Made by a program: the position numbers and the translations under genes. From NCBI GenBank assembly GCA_033791105.1, contig JASJHI010000483.1:1-7423 (forward strand): a DNA stretch of 7,423 bases, read 5' to 3'. This document shows, in pieces, positions 6,149-7,423 of this stretch. Position 1 is the first letter of the stretch. Each line of letters starts with the position of its first letter. The notes beneath the pieces were generated by a model. It saw only the letters and a list, made by a program, of their open reading frames with translations, ran no database searches and had not been told where the DNA came from. The DNA comes from JASJHI01 sp033791105. Lineage in GTDB: Bacteria > Actinomycetota > Acidimicrobiia > Acidimicrobiales > Ilumatobacteraceae.

Positions 6149-6736
6149 TCAGGTGACCGGTCGGTCCTGCTTGTCCTTCTTGGCGGCCTTCTGCGCGCGC
6201 TTCCAGTCGCGTACCTTGGCGAGTGAATCCTCGTCGTAGATGTCGGCGACCGATCTCGGCACGTCGTCGCCGAACTTCCCCGCCGCCTGCTGCCAGCCAT
6301 CGGGTGTGACACCCTGGGTCTTGGCCAGAATGGCGACGAAGATCTTCGACTTCTCGTCGCCGTAGCCGGGCAACGCCTTCAGCCTCCGGAACAGTTCGCC
6401 ACCGGACTCGACGTTCTTCCAGATGTTGGTCGCGTTGCCCTTGTAGTCGTCGGCGAGGACGGTGCAGACCGCGTGGATCCGCTTGCCCATCGACGCCGGG
6501 AACCGGTGGATCGCCGGCTTCTCACGGCACACCTCGACGAAGTCGTCGAGGTCCATCGCGGCGATCTTCTTCGGATCGAGGTGACCGAGGCGTTTCTTCA
6601 GGGTGGCGGGACCGGTGAAGGCCCACTCCATCGGCACCTGCTGGTCGAGGAGCATGCCGAGCAGGAGTGCGTTGCCGTTCGAGTTGAGCAGCTTGTCGGC
6701 CGCCACGTCGCCGGTGATGAAGAGTGTTCCTGGCAT
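6149..6736 (-). CDS. HhH-GPD-type base excision repair protein (TIGR03252-like)
   Basis: A 195-residue protein starting MPGTLFITGDVAADKLLNSN. LLGMLLDQQVPMEWAF (25-40) corresponds to the 'QQ' helix of HhH-GPD glycosylases. KALPGYGDEKSKIFVAIL (120-137) contains the helix-hairpin-helix LPGYG (122-126). D146 falls 20 residues after the hairpin Gly, the same spacing as the catalytic Asp of endonuclease III. The hairpin Lys of Nth-type bifunctional enzymes is replaced by Glu (GDE, with Lys one residue later), and the C-terminal four-Cys iron-sulfur motif is absent. The C-terminus is Lys-rich. This matches a small family I recall from Actinobacteria, described only as HhH-GPD family; its damaged-base substrate is not known to me. 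The frame is open to 6835, but 6736 is chosen because homologous-looking sequence begins there and TAGCGT lies 7 nt upstream. It converges on the membrane-protein gene with a 6-bp gap and looks unrelated to its glycan neighbours. Confidence 0.88.
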   Translation of the reverse strand: MPGTLFITGDVAADKLLNSNGNALLLGMLLDQQVPMEWAFTGPATLKKRLGHLDPKKIAAMDLDDFVEVCREKPAIHRFPASMGKRIHAVCTVLADDYKGNATNIWKNVESGGELFRRLKALPGYGDEKSKIFVAILAKTQGVTPDGWQQAAGKFGDDVPRSVADIYDEDSLAKVRDWKRAQKAAKKDKQDRPVT

Positions 6737-6743
6737 CGCCCGC

Positions 6744-6749
6744 ACGCTA
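6744..6749 (-). promoter_or_regulatory. Leaderless-type -10 (TAGCGT) for the HhH-GPD gene
   Basis: On the minus strand TAGCGT ends 7 nt before ATG 6736, the same hexamer and spacing as at the coiled-coil gene. It lies in the 40-nt gap after the upstream GT2 stop. No Shine-Dalgarno is visible. This suggests that the repair gene has its own leaderless transcript instead of depending on the upstream glycosyltransferase. Confidence 0.45.
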
Positions 6750-6776
6750 CAGCGTCGCCGTCCGATGGTCGCCGGG

Positions 6777-7423
6777 TCAGATCCGGTGGACCCCGATCGG
6801 CGAGTAGGGGTCCTCGGCGAGCTGGGGGAAGACACCGGCGATGTAGCGGAACACCCGCCTCCGCTCCGCGAGTTGCTGGTCGGTGAAGAGCGCCGACGGG
6901 GGGAGCGTCAGCCGCGACTGTGGAGTCCAGATTGTCGACAATCCAGCGAGGCGGAGCTTCGTGCACAGCACGGCAACGGTGATGTCGACGAGCGCGTCGG
7001 GATCGACCTCCGGCTCGACGACCGGATCCCGGTCGCCCAACATCGCGGCAAGATCGAAACCGCCGACCTCGAGCGTTGCGCTTCGGTCGAACACCGCTCC
7101 CAGCGGCGACACACTGGCGACCTCCCGTCTGACGAGGAACGCGCCCCATGGGCCGTGGTTGTCGGCGTCGATGCCTTGGAACAGATCGATGACGGCCGGA
7201 TGGTGCACCCGTCCGGCGGACACGAGGCGGCCGTCCGAGCTCGTGACCAATGGCCCGGCGGCGCCCACGTTCGCTCTCGCGCACTGGGCGGTGAGTGGGG
7301 ACAGCCAACCGGTTCGATCAGGATCGGCGTCGACCGGCCGGAGTGCGATGTAGCGAGCGGAGCTGTGCTCGAACGCGCGGCAGATGTCGACAGCTGTCGT
7401 CGACGCGTCGAGCACGACCTGTT
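6777..7423 (-). CDS. C-terminal part of a GT2-like glycosyltransferase (5' end off window), possibly degenerate catalytic motifs
   Basis: The frame is open to the right edge; the first in-window start-like codon (GTG 7415) is probably internal, so only the last ~214 codons are seen. Numbering from that codon, RYIALRPVDADPDRTGWL (21-38) matches the GT-A strand leading to the DxD-like D29/D31 and the 'gWL' helix. VGAAGPLVTSSDGRLVSAG (50-68), GAFLVRR (91-97) and EVGGFD (116-121) follow the usual order of O-antigen-type GT2 enzymes. TKLRLAGLSTIWTPQSRL (152-169) matches the region after the DVDLC motif, but the acidic pair aligned there reads VAVL (147-150), and the usual downstream HHES-like block reads LPPS (171-174). 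The protein ends EDPYSPIGVHRI, resembling the DPYYNP tail of long GT2 proteins. It may be the last domain of a larger multi-domain enzyme. Donor and acceptor are unknown, and this domain may be non-catalytic. Confidence 0.75.
   Translation of the reverse strand, partial: QVVLDASTTAVDICRAFEHSSARYIALRPVDADPDRTGWLSPLTAQCARANVGAAGPLVTSSDGRLVSAGRVHHPAVIDLFQGIDADNHGPWGAFLVRREVASVSPLGAVFDRSATLEVGGFDLAAMLGDRDPVVEPEVDPDALVDITVAVLCTKLRLAGLSTIWTPQSRLTLPPSALFTDQQLAERRRVFRYIAGVFPQLAEDPYSPIGVHRI

Noticed and set aside
6155..6162. Perfect 8-bp palindrome GACCGGTC at the convergent junction
   Set aside because: Short, no loop, not followed by a T-run, and the flanking bases do not pair well; not supportable as a terminator or operator.
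1..7423. Mobile elements, CRISPR arrays, tRNA or rRNA genes
   Set aside because: I looked for terminal inverted repeats, spaced direct repeats and conserved RNA cores and saw none.

Overview
The window is GC-rich, densely coded DNA with genes on both strands, overlapping start/stop junctions and little intergenic space. Three start codons lie 6-7 nt downstream of a TANNNT -10 hexamer with no Shine-Dalgarno, as in leaderless transcripts. Together with an HhH-GPD protein of a type I associate with Actinobacteria, this points to a high-GC actinobacterium, possibly Acidimicrobiia-like. The lineage is inference; no rRNA or tRNA is present to fix it.

Layout. (1) 1-1187, minus: a HAD-superfamily hydrolase of the DVFDTL type, whose 3' end lies off the left edge. 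(2) 1258-3186, minus: a 642-residue protein joining a family 1/4-like glycosyltransferase domain to a GT-A (GT2) domain. (3) 3186-3503, minus: a 105-residue coiled-coil protein, coupled to gene 2 by a TGATG overlap. (4) 3504-3557: a 54-bp divergent promoter region with a leaderless-type -10 on each strand. (5) 3558-4484, plus: a GT2 (WbbL/COG1216-like) glycosyltransferase. (6) 4481-6142, plus: a multi-spanning DUF2142-type membrane protein overlapping gene 5 by ATGA. (7) 6149-6736, minus: an HhH-GPD DNA-repair-like protein converging on gene 6 with a 6-bp gap. (8) 6777-7423, minus: the C-terminal part of another GT2-like glycosyltransferase, running off the right edge.

Six of the seven genes fit a cell-surface glycan locus (capsule, O-antigen-like polysaccharide or cell-wall glycan). 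There are three glycosyltransferase proteins carrying four recognisable GT domains, a membrane protein that could be a lipid-linked sugar transferase, a HAD protein of a kind met in such loci, and a small coiled-coil partner. The HhH-GPD gene looks like an unrelated housekeeping insertion with its own promoter. The sugars and the final polymer cannot be deduced.

I saw no mobile element, CRISPR array, RNA gene or clear intrinsic terminator. I do not see a clearly new system. The points most worth a second look are the GT4-like/GT2 fusion with its coupled coiled-coil partner, the paired leaderless promoters, and the right-edge GT2 domain, which seems to have lost its usual acidic and His motifs.
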